Below are positions 47,842 to 56,199 of a DNA stretch of 64,000 bases, piece after piece. The notes under the pieces are model-generated. The model did not search any database and had not been told where the DNA came from. It saw only the letters and a list, made by a program, of their open reading frames with translations. A program made the translations under genes and the position numbers. The DNA comes from Flavobacterium sp. (GTDB taxonomy: Bacteria; Bacteroidota; Bacteroidia; Flavobacteriales; Flavobacteriaceae), in NCBI GenBank assembly GCA_023251135.1, contig JAHEZJ010000005.1, positions 1-64,000 on the forward strand, written 5' to 3'. Positions within the stretch are counted from its first letter, which is position 1. Each line of letters opens with the position of its first letter.

Positions 47842-48297
47842 CTAAATCTCTTCCATAGTCATAGCAGACCATTGTAAGTAAGTCCCATCCTTTAGCTTAT
47901 GAATGATATAAGTAGGACTAGACGTTTTGTATCCACTTTTTTGAAACTGTTTAATGTTAATGAATTTTATCCCCTTTAAAGATTTTATTCTTTTGGGCTT
48001 CTCATTTAGAACATACAGACCTACAGAAAAGCTTGGAAGTCCCATACTATCAGGATCATCTATTTGATTATGATACTTCTCTGTTACTATCTCTCTTTCT
48101 TTTTTAGATTCATACTTTTTTATATAAATACTAAAACTAGCTCCGGTTGTATCTTTATTAATAGAATATTCTCGTAGAGATTTATCATTTAAGTCTAGAT
48201 ATATAGTAATCAGCTTGCTCCCTTTTTTTTCCTGTGCTAATAATGTATATGAAAAAAGAATCACAATACATAAGATTATTCTTTTGATTACTGACAT
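47842..48297 (-). CDS. Secreted hypothetical protein paired with the HExxH lipoprotein
   Basis: Protein of 151 aa with a signal peptide (about 1-21, ending LLAQ). It is paralogous to the product of 47303-47782. Its start overlaps the end of the upstream HExxH lipoprotein gene by 10 bases, so the two are translationally coupled and likely act together. Possible roles are inhibitor/immunity protein, substrate or partner of the putative peptidase; sequence alone cannot decide. Confidence 0.75.
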   Translation of the reverse strand: MSVIKRIILCIVILFSYTLLAQEKKGSKLITIYLDLNDKSLREYSINKDTTGASFSIYIKKYESKKEREIVTEKYHNQIDDPDSMGLPSFSVGLYVLNEKPKRIKSLKGIKFINIKQFQKSGYKTSSPTYIIHKLKDGTYLQWSAMTMEEI

Positions 48298-50069
48298 TTG
48301 GAATTATTTTTTATAAAGTTGGTATACGTTTCTAAAATTTGAAGTCTTTCATTTTTAGACTTATTTACCCAAGCCACTGTAGGTCTTGGAGGTAGCCCAG
48401 TAGCAACATCCCAGTTTTCTTCACCCATCAAACCAATCCAAGATAAAGCTGTATAAACATCTTCCGATTGTGTGTTATCGTATTGTTTTAAAACATCAAT
48501 AATAATACCTCTCAACTCTTGTGCCATAAGCTCATGTTGCGCATTTGAAGGAGATTGACCAGCAGGTGGCATGTATTTGTATTTCAAATAATATTCCGAA
48601 ATTTGTACCTCATCATCTTTTATACTTTCAATAAATTCTGCCGACCAAGGAATTTCATTTTTTCCAGAAAGAACTAAAAGTTTTCTAAACATTTCTGCAT
48701 GTAACATTTCATGGATAAAATTTCTTGCTATATTTAAAGTAGGAGTACTTAATTTTTCGGGATTAAATTTAATCTCAATCATAGAATTTTTAGGCTGATA
48801 AGTTACAGCACTAGCAGTTGGATGCGCGGGATCAATGCCAACACTTAATGTTAAATTGGCCAGAGAAAAATCCCCATCGAATTTCTTTAAATAATTTTGA
48901 AAAGTCGCTGAGCCTCCCAGTTGTGTATACACTCCCATCAAACACTTATTATCCGAAAAAGTAGGATCCAATATTACTCTATATTCCAAATCTACAACAC
49001 TTCCGTCTTTTAAGGCATCAATCATCGCCAAAGCAAAATTCTTATCTTCCTCGCTTGGATTGTTGTAGACCATGCTATACACCAAGCTAAGCGCTTCCGG
49101 AGTATTCATGAGATAAACCATTTGAGCCTTACTCATCTTGATTTTTGTCTTAATAACCGCTATCGTCTCTGAAGCTGTACTCACCGGAACATAACCTGGA
49201 GGTGGTGTTTGATCAGGACAATCGCTTGCCTTTTTACTTGTACCTGGCGCTTTTACCAATGGTCTAAAGCAAAAAAAATAATTTGCACCGCTACCGCCAT
49301 TAGCACCAGGCGAAACTCCACCGAGAATACTGGTTCCTCCTCCGCTGTAGTATGTGGTTGTTCCTACCGAAACAGAATAGATTCCACCGCTACTGCTTGC
49401 TGACACATTATAACCGGCAACTGTAGTGTTAAACCCTGAAGGTGTCGAAGGCGTACCGCCACCACCACCAACTGCCCCTCCAACTGCTCCGGTATTACTA
49501 CCTGAACCCGAAGGGGGAATAAAAATTTTAGGACAAGGATCGTCTCCACTGCTTGATTTACCAGTAAAACTTCCTGAATTTTGGGTTAGAACCCCCATTT
49601 CTGTTGATCCTACAAAATAATTAAAATCGAAATTATGAGATTTAAAATTGGGAAAATCAGCGGGGTTGCACGTATATTTTATTACGTACTGTGATTGCTC
49701 CCCGGTTGGCAATACATTAATAATTAAATTATAAAATACATTCTCCGGACTATCTTCATAAATAAAACTGATGCTATAGTTTACAACACCCTCATTGTCT
49801 TTTGTTTTAACAATGTTCTGCGTTGCAAATATAGCATCAAGTAAACCATTCCAATTTTCACCGGAACGAGCAGTATTATTTATGTTATCCGTACTTATAT
49901 AATTTTGTATATCTGCCGGCAACTGTTTTAAATTCAACAAATCACTCTTAAAAGGAGCGGTTGCAACTATTTCTTTAGTATCGTCTGATACATCTTTTTC
50001 GCACCCTAAAAGAACAATACCAAAACATAGTATAATAAGGTTTGAGAAATTGGTAATCTTCAATCTCAT
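48288..50069 (-). CDS. Lipoprotein with putative zinc-metallopeptidase (HExxH) motif
   Basis: Protein of 593 aa. The N-terminal signal ends in a lipobox (VLLGC, Cys 23), so it is membrane-anchored. After a region of about 140 residues comes a Gly/Ser/Thr-rich linker (about 165-245), then a C-terminal part with NFIHEMLHAEMF at about residue 450, which fits the HExxH zinc site of metallopeptidases (HEMLH). The third zinc ligand was not identified. The C-terminal part after it is helical and ends in NNSKCQ. It is the first gene of the accessory block and overlaps a small secreted partner by 10 bases. Family not recognised. Confidence 0.75.
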   Translation of the reverse strand: MRLKITNFSNLIILCFGIVLLGCEKDVSDDTKEIVATAPFKSDLLNLKQLPADIQNYISTDNINNTARSGENWNGLLDAIFATQNIVKTKDNEGVVNYSISFIYEDSPENVFYNLIINVLPTGEQSQYVIKYTCNPADFPNFKSHNFDFNYFVGSTEMGVLTQNSGSFTGKSSSGDDPCPKIFIPPSGSGSNTGAVGGAVGGGGGTPSTPSGFNTTVAGYNVSASSSGGIYSVSVGTTTYYSGGGTSILGGVSPGANGGSGANYFFCFRPLVKAPGTSKKASDCPDQTPPPGYVPVSTASETIAVIKTKIKMSKAQMVYLMNTPEALSLVYSMVYNNPSEEDKNFALAMIDALKDGSVVDLEYRVILDPTFSDNKCLMGVYTQLGGSATFQNYLKKFDGDFSLANLTLSVGIDPAHPTASAVTYQPKNSMIEIKFNPEKLSTPTLNIARNFIHEMLHAEMFRKLLVLSGKNEIPWSAEFIESIKDDEVQISEYYLKYKYMPPAGQSPSNAQHELMAQELRGIIIDVLKQYDNTQSEDVYTALSWIGLMGEENWDVATGLPPRPTVAWVNKSKNERLQILETYTNFIKNNSKCQ

Positions 50070-50127
50070 AGTTTGTTTGTTTTTTACTTCCTACAAACAT
50101 ATGAAAAAAAATAACCGAAAAAACCTA

Positions 50128-51270
50128 CTACTCTTTAAGTAAGTTTCTGGAAATAACCACTTTTTGAATTTCAGTTGTTCCTTCTCCGATCGTACACAAT
50201 TTAGAGTCTCTGTAAAACTTCTCTACCGGAAAATCTTTGGTATACCCATAACCTCCGTGAATTTGAACAGCCTCATTGGCGATCTTCACACAAGCTTCTG
50301 AAGCAAACATCTTGGCCATAGCCCCAAGTGTTGTAACCGGTTTATGCTGTTGTTTTAAGAAAGCAGCTTTATGCAGTAGCAATTCCGACGCTTCAATTTC
50401 AGTAGCCATATCCGCCAGCTTGAAAGAGATTCCCTGAAAATTACTGATAGGCTGACCAAATTGGTATCTTTCTTTTGAATATTTCAAAGCGGCTTCATAA
50501 GCGCCTTTTGCGATCCCTAAAGATAAAGCTCCAATTGAAATTCGCCCTCCATCTAATATTTTCATGGCCTGAACAAACCCCTGTCCTACTTCTCCTAGTC
50601 TGTTTGCATCCGGAACACGGCAGCTATCAAAAACCAATTCGGCCGTTTCACTGGCACGCATCCCTAGTTTATTCTCTTTTTTTCCTGAACTAAATCCTTT
50701 CATTCCTTTCTCAAAAACAAAAGCCGTCATTCCTTTTGAGTCTCCTTTTTCACCAGTACGAACAATTACTACGGCAATATCACCTGAAATAGCATGCGTA
50801 ATGAAGTTCTTAGCTCCATTTACAATCCATTCGTCACCGTCTTTAACGGCTGTAGTGTTCATTCCTCCTGCATCCGATCCGGTATTGTGCTCTGTTAATC
50901 CCCACGCTCCAATATATTCGGCTGTGGCTAGTTTTGGCAACCATTTTTTCTTTTGTTCTTCGTTTCCAAAAGTCAAAATGTGGTTGGTGCATAATGAATT
51001 ATGAGCCGCAACCGATAAACCAATTGAAGGATCTACTTTTGCAATTTCTTCTACAACGGTAATATACTCGTGGTATCCTAAACCGGAACCTCCGTATTCT
51101 TCGGGAACCAAAACTCCCATATACCCCATTTCTCCCAGTTGTTTAAACAGGGAAACCGGAAAAACCTGAGATTCATCCCATTCCATCACATTGGGTCTGA
51201 TATTTTTCTCCGCAAATTCTTTTATTGACTGCGCAATCATCAACTGCGTTTCGTTATATTCAAAGTTCAT
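50128..51270 (-). CDS. Acyl-CoA dehydrogenase
   Basis: FAD enzyme of 380 aa catalysing the first dehydrogenation of fatty-acid or branched-chain acyl-CoA oxidation. FAD-binding signature WGLTEHNTGSDAGG, then the C-terminal QIHGGYGYTKDFPVEKFYRD. The catalytic base is E363 in GEGTTEIQ, as in short/medium-chain enzymes. The chain-length preference cannot be fixed. It follows the helix-hairpin-helix gene by 17 bases. Its last 45 or so bases are repeated at 46616. Confidence 0.94.
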   Translation of the reverse strand: MNFEYNETQLMIAQSIKEFAEKNIRPNVMEWDESQVFPVSLFKQLGEMGYMGVLVPEEYGGSGLGYHEYITVVEEIAKVDPSIGLSVAAHNSLCTNHILTFGNEEQKKKWLPKLATAEYIGAWGLTEHNTGSDAGGMNTTAVKDGDEWIVNGAKNFITHAISGDIAVVIVRTGEKGDSKGMTAFVFEKGMKGFSSGKKENKLGMRASETAELVFDSCRVPDANRLGEVGQGFVQAMKILDGGRISIGALSLGIAKGAYEAALKYSKERYQFGQPISNFQGISFKLADMATEIEASELLLHKAAFLKQQHKPVTTLGAMAKMFASEACVKIANEAVQIHGGYGYTKDFPVEKFYRDSKLCTIGEGTTEIQKVVISRNLLKE

Positions 51271-51287
51271 TGTAATTCTGTTTTTTT

Positions 51288-52175
51288 TTAGAACTCCAAA
51301 TATAAACTAATTATTTTTGCTTTTTCAATAGGAAAATCTTTAATTTTTGATAAATCCTCAATATTATTAATTTTTCCATTCATGCTTCGATACGTTACAA
51401 TTTCTTTGGCTAACGCATATCGGAAATACGGAAACTTTGCCAATTCTTTCAAAGACGCGTCATTTACAGCTATTCTTTTAAAAGAAGAAGGTATTACAGC
51501 TTTATAATGCAAACTTAGTTCACTGACAACTTCAGGCGAGAGCCCCCACACCTCACTCATTTGCTCCATCGACACAAAACATCCCAAAACCTCTCTTTGT
51601 TTTAATATCCTTAAAGATAAAGCTTCACCAATACCATAGAGCTGAACAAGATCTTCCCGGGTTGCCATATTGATATCCTGAACTATTATTTTTTCTTTTT
51701 TAGAAACAAGTTCCCGCACAAACTCTTTTCTTTCGATTTTAGGCTTTGCTTTATTTCCAATCCAATCGGGAAATTTAAACAAAGGAGAGATGACACGTAA
51801 TAACGAATCTGAAATTTTGGTGACCACCTGAAATTCTATTGCTGAGTTTACATATCTGTTCTCTTTTCTAAAAGCCAGCAATCGGTCGATCTCCTGAACT
51901 GACATCCCAAGTTTATAGCCTTTATAATCGGTAATAAAATTTGGATTAAAAAGATACATCTTTCTTTGCTCTCCGGATTTTAAATGTTTTAAAGAATCGA
52001 TTTCGGACTGCAACGACATCCATTGTTTTTCTTCGGGAAAGATTTTATCCGCCGGGCTAAAGTCAACAAAAAAATAAGCGGCCTGCAAAACCACTATGAT
52101 TACAAAGAGCACAAAAATTCCTTTCCGCTGCTCTTTTGTAAACCTAAAATAGACTGCAAAATCTTTTAAACTCAT
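51288..52175 (-). CDS. Helix-hairpin-helix domain protein (ComEA-like)
   Basis: Protein of 295 aa with one membrane helix near the N-terminus (about 20-35, FVLFVIIVVLQAAYFFV) and at least two helix-hairpin-helix units in the C-terminal half: INMATREDLVQLYGIGEAL (about 170-215) and VNDASLKELAKFPYFRYAL (about 237-285). Such units bind DNA non-specifically; ComEA-type proteins act in DNA uptake, but membership is not certain here. It is followed by acyl-CoA dehydrogenase after 17 bases. Confidence 0.85.
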   Translation of the reverse strand: MSLKDFAVYFRFTKEQRKGIFVLFVIIVVLQAAYFFVDFSPADKIFPEEKQWMSLQSEIDSLKHLKSGEQRKMYLFNPNFITDYKGYKLGMSVQEIDRLLAFRKENRYVNSAIEFQVVTKISDSLLRVISPLFKFPDWIGNKAKPKIERKEFVRELVSKKEKIIVQDINMATREDLVQLYGIGEALSLRILKQREVLGCFVSMEQMSEVWGLSPEVVSELSLHYKAVIPSSFKRIAVNDASLKELAKFPYFRYALAKEIVTYRSMNGKINNIEDLSKIKDFPIEKAKIISLYLEF

Positions 52176-52383
52176 TTTATTCGAACTTTTTCTTTCTTAA
52201 ATAGTGCACTAAAATAGAGAAAAACCGTTGATTTAGTAAGAAAATTAACAAGAATTATGTATTTCAGAAAATTACACTTTTCATTATTTATGCCCAATTA
52301 ATTTAATGAATCTCAGTATTTAAAGATCAATCAGCGGGGGTTTTGTCAAAATATTTAATATTTTACAACTAAAAACGAGATAA

Positions 52384-52417
52384 TTGTTTTTAGTTTTTAC
52401 AAAAAACGATACATTTG
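52384..52417 (+). promoter_or_regulatory. Promoter of the amino-acid permease gene
   Basis: TTG (52384-52386), 23-base spacer, TACATTTG (52410-52417): both elements of the Bacteroidota promoter, 32 bases upstream of the ATG at 52450. Confidence 0.6.
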
Positions 52418-52449
52418 GAGCTTAGTAACAAATAAACCAATAAAATAGT

Positions 52450-53919
52450 ATGTCAATTTGGAGAGTTAAACCGATATCAGCCTTTGAGGCCGATATGAAA
52501 AAAAGTGATTTAAAAAGAGTTCTAGGAAAATGGAGCCTTACAGCCATTGGTGTTGGTGCCATTATTGGTGGAGGAATTTTTGTACTTACAGGTACTGGAG
52601 CATATTACCATGCAGGTCCAGCGTTAGCTGTTTCTTTCATCATTGCGGGGATTGCCTGCGTTTTTGCAGCTCTTTGTTATTCTGAGTTTGCCTCTATTTT
52701 ACCTGTTGAAGGTTCTGCTTATGCTTATGCATACGGAACAATTGGAGAAATTTTTGCATGGATTATCGGTTGGGGACTTATTCTTGAATATGCAATGGGA
52801 TCGATGACCGTCGCCGTCTCCTGGTCCGGATATTTCAATAAACTGCTCAAAATGTTTCATATTCATTTACCTGAATGGCTCACAACAGATCCTGCTAGTT
52901 ACACCGGAGAAGGTTTTTCTATGAACTTACCGGCTTTTTTAATTGTTATTTTGGTTATTTCCATACTTATCAAAGGAACAAAAAGCGCCGCAAAAGCAAA
53001 CAATTTTATTGTTATCCTAAAAGTTTCTGCTGTAATATTTGTAATTATTGCCGGTCTTTTCTTTATTAATACGGCTAACTGGTCTCCATTTATTCCAGCA
53101 GCTACTCAAATTATTGAAAAAGAAACTACTCACAATGCTTACGGAATTGGAGGAATTGTATCCGGAGCCGCTGCTATTTTCTTTGCTTACGTTGGTTTCG
53201 ATGCTGTTTCTACTCAGGCAGGAGAAGCGGTTAACCCTAAAAAAGATGTTCCGTTTGCTATTATTGCTTCGCTATTAATTTGTACTACTTTATATATACT
53301 TGTTTCTTTAGTACTAACAGGTATGATGAATTATAAAGATTTTAACCCACTAGGAAAATATCCTGATGCTATTAAAGCTCCTGTTGCCTATGCATTTGAT
53401 ATTGCCGGACAAGGATGGGCTGGTCTTATCATTACTATTGCTGCAACGATAGGTCTTGTTTCAGTATTAATGGTTATGATTATGGGACAATCAAGAATTT
53501 TCCTTGGTATGTCTAAAGACGGATTAATTCCTGCTGTATTCTCTAAAGTAAATCCACTTTCTGGAACTCCAAAAACTAACTTAATCATTTTGGGTGGTAT
53601 TATTGCAACAGTTGCTGCTTTTACACCTATCAACAAATTGGCTGATATGACCAGTTTTGGTACTTTATTTGCCTTTACAATGGTTTGTATCGCAGTTTGG
53701 ATTTTAAGAGTAAAACAACCTGGATTAACAAGAACTTTTAAAGTTCCTGCACTTCCTATTATTGCTGTTTTAGGTATTGCGATCAACACTTATTTAATGA
53801 TCAATTTAAGCCACGATGCTCAATTTCTTTCACTAGGATGGTTAGCTGTTGGTATTCTGGTTTATTTTGGATACAGTAAAAAAAGATCAAGACTTAACAA
53901 CAGTACCGAAAACGAATAA
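52450..53919 (+). CDS. APC-family amino-acid permease, CAT (cationic) type
   Basis: Membrane transporter of 489 aa with about 12-14 hydrophobic helices. The motifs VGAIIGGGIFVLTGTGAYYHAGPA and CYSEFASILPVEGSAYAYAY are those of the cationic amino-acid transporter (CAT/YfnA) branch, distinct from the LAT-type permease at 7051. Substrate unknown; many bacterial members carry neutral or cationic amino acids. Monocistronic, with its own promoter and a strong bidirectional terminator. Confidence 0.92.
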   Translation: MSIWRVKPISAFEADMKKSDLKRVLGKWSLTAIGVGAIIGGGIFVLTGTGAYYHAGPALAVSFIIAGIACVFAALCYSEFASILPVEGSAYAYAYGTIGEIFAWIIGWGLILEYAMGSMTVAVSWSGYFNKLLKMFHIHLPEWLTTDPASYTGEGFSMNLPAFLIVILVISILIKGTKSAAKANNFIVILKVSAVIFVIIAGLFFINTANWSPFIPAATQIIEKETTHNAYGIGGIVSGAAAIFFAYVGFDAVSTQAGEAVNPKKDVPFAIIASLLICTTLYILVSLVLTGMMNYKDFNPLGKYPDAIKAPVAYAFDIAGQGWAGLIITIAATIGLVSVLMVMIMGQSRIFLGMSKDGLIPAVFSKVNPLSGTPKTNLIILGGIIATVAAFTPINKLADMTSFGTLFAFTMVCIAVWILRVKQPGLTRTFKVPALPIIAVLGIAINTYLMINLSHDAQFLSLGWLAVGILVYFGYSKKRSRLNNSTENE

Positions 53920-53935
53920 ACATCATTTGATACAA

Positions 53936-53973
53936 CAAAAAAGCTCCAAATTAAACATTTGGAGCTTTTTTTA
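53936..53973. terminator. Bidirectional terminator
   Basis: Stem AGCTCCAAAT with ATTTGGAGCT, loop TAAAC, flanked by A- and T-runs. It serves the permease (plus) and the PspC gene (minus), and its right edge touches the PspC stop. Confidence 0.85.
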
Positions 53974-54198
53974 TAAGTCAAAAACAGAAGTTCGTTTTGC
54001 TCTGATCAAATCTTTCAACCGGATCCAAAAGGCAAGGGTTAAATAAACGCCAAAACCTAAACCGGCTGTAACAAACGAAATGTAAATAAAAAACAATCTT
54101 ACACTGGTAACACGCATCCCCAGTTTATCGGCCAATCTGGAAGATACATGAAAACCATATTTTTCAAAAAAGAACTTTAGTTTTAAAATAGCGGACAT
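53971..54198 (-). CDS. PspC-domain protein
   Basis: Small membrane protein of 75 aa. It matches the PspC domain: a basic N-terminal segment (VSSRLADKLGMRVTSVRLFF) and one long hydrophobic helix (about 36-58). PspC proteins take part in envelope-stress responses, but no other psp genes are nearby. Confidence 0.85.
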   Translation of the reverse strand: MSAILKLKFFFEKYGFHVSSRLADKLGMRVTSVRLFFIYISFVTAGLGFGVYLTLAFWIRLKDLIRAKRTSVFDL

Positions 54199-54234
54199 GT
54201 TATTGATTTTAGATTGTAGATTTGTCTCTTTCTA

Positions 54235-54242
54235 CAAAAGTA
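54235..54242 (-). promoter_or_regulatory. Putative -7 box of the PspC gene
   Basis: TACTTTTG on the minus strand, matching TAnnTTTG, 36 bases upstream of the ATG. No -33 element seen. Confidence 0.4.
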
Positions 54243-54258
54243 CAAAATTATCACATTT

Positions 54259-54300
54259 TCTAATTATCTAATTGCCTCATTATCTAATTACCTAATTATT
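54259..54300. repeat. Short tandem of CTAATTAT-like words
   Basis: CTAATTATCTAATTG is followed by CTCATTATCTAATTA and CCTAATTATT: about four imperfect copies of an 8-10 base word in the spacer before the DUF2851 gene stop. Similar spacer repeats (AATTCCAA) occur at 8508-8541. Confidence 0.45.
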
Positions 54301-55560
54301 CTTAAGTAAATCAATTCCTAATGCACATCGCAAGCAGGCTTTTTGATTGCAGTACTCTTTTTTAAGTTCTAAAAGGGCCTGGGTTTCGAAGGCATTTTTA
54401 GCCTTTACTCCAAAGAAATCAAATTTATCAATAATGGCATTGCGCTCCGGTGCTACCTGATTCATAAAAGCAATTAACTCTTCAGAAATTAATTCGTCTC
54501 TCGTACGTGCATAGGCAAACTGAAGCGGAATGATGGTATTTATAATGAGCAGATCTATAAACGCAGGAGATAAAGCCTTTGATTTCCTGACACTTTCTTT
54601 ATCAAACTGGTAATGATTTCGCCAATACGAGCTTGCCGAAACAAGGAACAATTGACGTACTTCTGCCACCGATTTTACCGCAATTATTTTTGAAAACAGG
54701 TTTTGCTCCCGGTATAAATTGGCCAATTGCGAGAGTCGAATAGTCGGGAAATTATCGGGACGATGTTTAAAAAACTGAACCGGATCGATATGACACTTCT
54801 TCACCTGGTGTTTGTTCAACAAATAGTCGTATCTGTTTTTTAGGTCGGTAAAATAAACATCTTCTTTTCCGGAATCTAATAAACCTGTGGTTCCAAAAAA
54901 CAATGCTTCCAGATTTTCAACTTCAAAACTTTCTTTTCTGATCATTGAAAAAGGGAGCGATTTGGCCATTTGCAGAAAAGAATTCGCATTGGTGTTTAAC
55001 CCAAAATTCTTTGCGAATAGGGAGAATAAAACGGCTTCCCAGTCCTGTTGATTTTCGCTGAGCAAATCATAAATGAATTCGGACTTGCGCTCTAAACGTT
55101 CAAAAAACAGTCTCTCCTGCCAGTTTTTAAAAACGAATGCGTCAATTTTAGTGATGTCTTTTTCACAAAAAATCCATGATTTTGGTGTTAACAGCGCATT
55201 GTAATTTGAAAGTGTCTCCGTGGCCGTATACTCTTTTAAAACCAAAACCGGAATCTCGGTATTGTTTTTACCAAAAATTTCGGTGTCGTGCTCCCAAACC
55301 ACATGCAAAATTACATTGTCATAGGCCGGGTCCTTTTCGTGACCATGTACATACCAATCTGAAGATTTTAGGTGTATTTCGATATTACCAGCCCATTTTT
55401 GATTGCCTATTATAATTTGCGCATTAAAAAAATCCGGTCCCGAAAGTCCGAGATAATCGCCTGTTTTAATAATAGTGAGCGGCTCATTTTGAGTAGTTCT
55501 TAAATTCAGGGTTTCAAACTTTCTGAATCTCCAGAGGTAATGAAGAAAATCTTCTTTCAT
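54292..55560 (-). CDS. DUF2851 family protein
   Basis: Protein of 422 aa matching DUF2851 over its length (DYLGLSGPDFFNAQIIIG, WAGNIEIHLKSSDW, then VILHVVWEHD). No signal peptide. The C-terminus has a Cys-rich end (CNQKACLRCALG) that could bind a metal or cluster. The family is common in Bacteroidota and has no established function. Confidence 0.9.
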   Translation of the reverse strand: MKEDFLHYLWRFRKFETLNLRTTQNEPLTIIKTGDYLGLSGPDFFNAQIIIGNQKWAGNIEIHLKSSDWYVHGHEKDPAYDNVILHVVWEHDTEIFGKNNTEIPVLVLKEYTATETLSNYNALLTPKSWIFCEKDITKIDAFVFKNWQERLFFERLERKSEFIYDLLSENQQDWEAVLFSLFAKNFGLNTNANSFLQMAKSLPFSMIRKESFEVENLEALFFGTTGLLDSGKEDVYFTDLKNRYDYLLNKHQVKKCHIDPVQFFKHRPDNFPTIRLSQLANLYREQNLFSKIIAVKSVAEVRQLFLVSASSYWRNHYQFDKESVRKSKALSPAFIDLLIINTIIPLQFAYARTRDELISEELIAFMNQVAPERNAIIDKFDFFGVKAKNAFETQALLELKKEYCNQKACLRCALGIDLLKNN

Positions 55561-55630
55561 GTTTAGGCTTATACAATGGTTTGCAAAGCCTAAATTAGTA
55601 AAAAATAATACTTATCCTACAAAACTTATC

Positions 55631-56113
55631 TTATTTTAACAGATACAATTTGGCACAGGCACGTGCGTCTGATAATGCTTCATGATGATTCAACTGAATT
55701 TTCATCTCGCGGCAACAGTCACTCAATTTAGTTGGTTTGAAGCCTTTTGCTTTGTATATTTTAACCGTACATTCCCATTTAGCTGCAATATTCAGATCAT
55801 CATAATTCAGACCATAAAGCGCCATTGATTTCATTAATACGTTGCGGTCAAAACTTTCATTATGTGCCACGACAACTCTGTTTTTTAATCTTTTTTCGAT
55901 TTCGGGATAGACCTGTACAAAAGACTTTGCAGCAACAGTATCTCGCGGATATATACCATGAACCTGAATGGTGAAGGGATTGTACTGATTGTTTGGCGGC
56001 TTGATGAGTGTAACAAATTCGTCTACAATTATTCCGTTTTCTACCGTTACAATCCCAACCGAACACGGATGGTAACTGGTTGCAGTTTCAAAGTCTATGG
56101 CGGTAAAGTTCAT
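55631..56113 (-). CDS. 3'-5' exonuclease, DnaQ-like
   Basis: Single-domain DEDDh exonuclease of 160 aa. Catalytic residues: D and E in AIDFETA, D in AHNESFDRNVL, and His and Asp in NHHEALSDARA. ATG at 56113 (MNFTAIDF) starts directly at the first beta strand; ATG at 56143 is an in-frame alternative adding 10 residues. It may serve proofreading or repair, but its partner is unknown. Confidence 0.88.
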   Translation of the reverse strand: MNFTAIDFETATSYHPCSVGIVTVENGIIVDEFVTLIKPPNNQYNPFTIQVHGIYPRDTVAAKSFVQVYPEIEKRLKNRVVVAHNESFDRNVLMKSMALYGLNYDDLNIAAKWECTVKIYKAKGFKPTKLSDCCREMKIQLNHHEALSDARACAKLYLLK

Positions 56114-56139
56114 ATGCTGTGCTATAGTAGTAAAAAAAT

Positions 56140-56173
56140 CCATAAATCTAATTGTTTCCAACCAGATTTATGG
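56140..56173 (-). promoter_or_regulatory. Inverted repeat ahead of the exonuclease gene
   Basis: Perfect 10-bp arms CCATAAATCT (56140-56149) and AGATTTATGG (56164-56173), loop of 14. It lies between the upstream enzyme's stop (56200) and the exonuclease start and covers the alternative ATG at 56143. It could be an operator or leader hairpin; no T-run follows. Confidence 0.45.
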
Positions 56174-56199
56174 ATTTATAAATTTATTAAAAAATCGCT

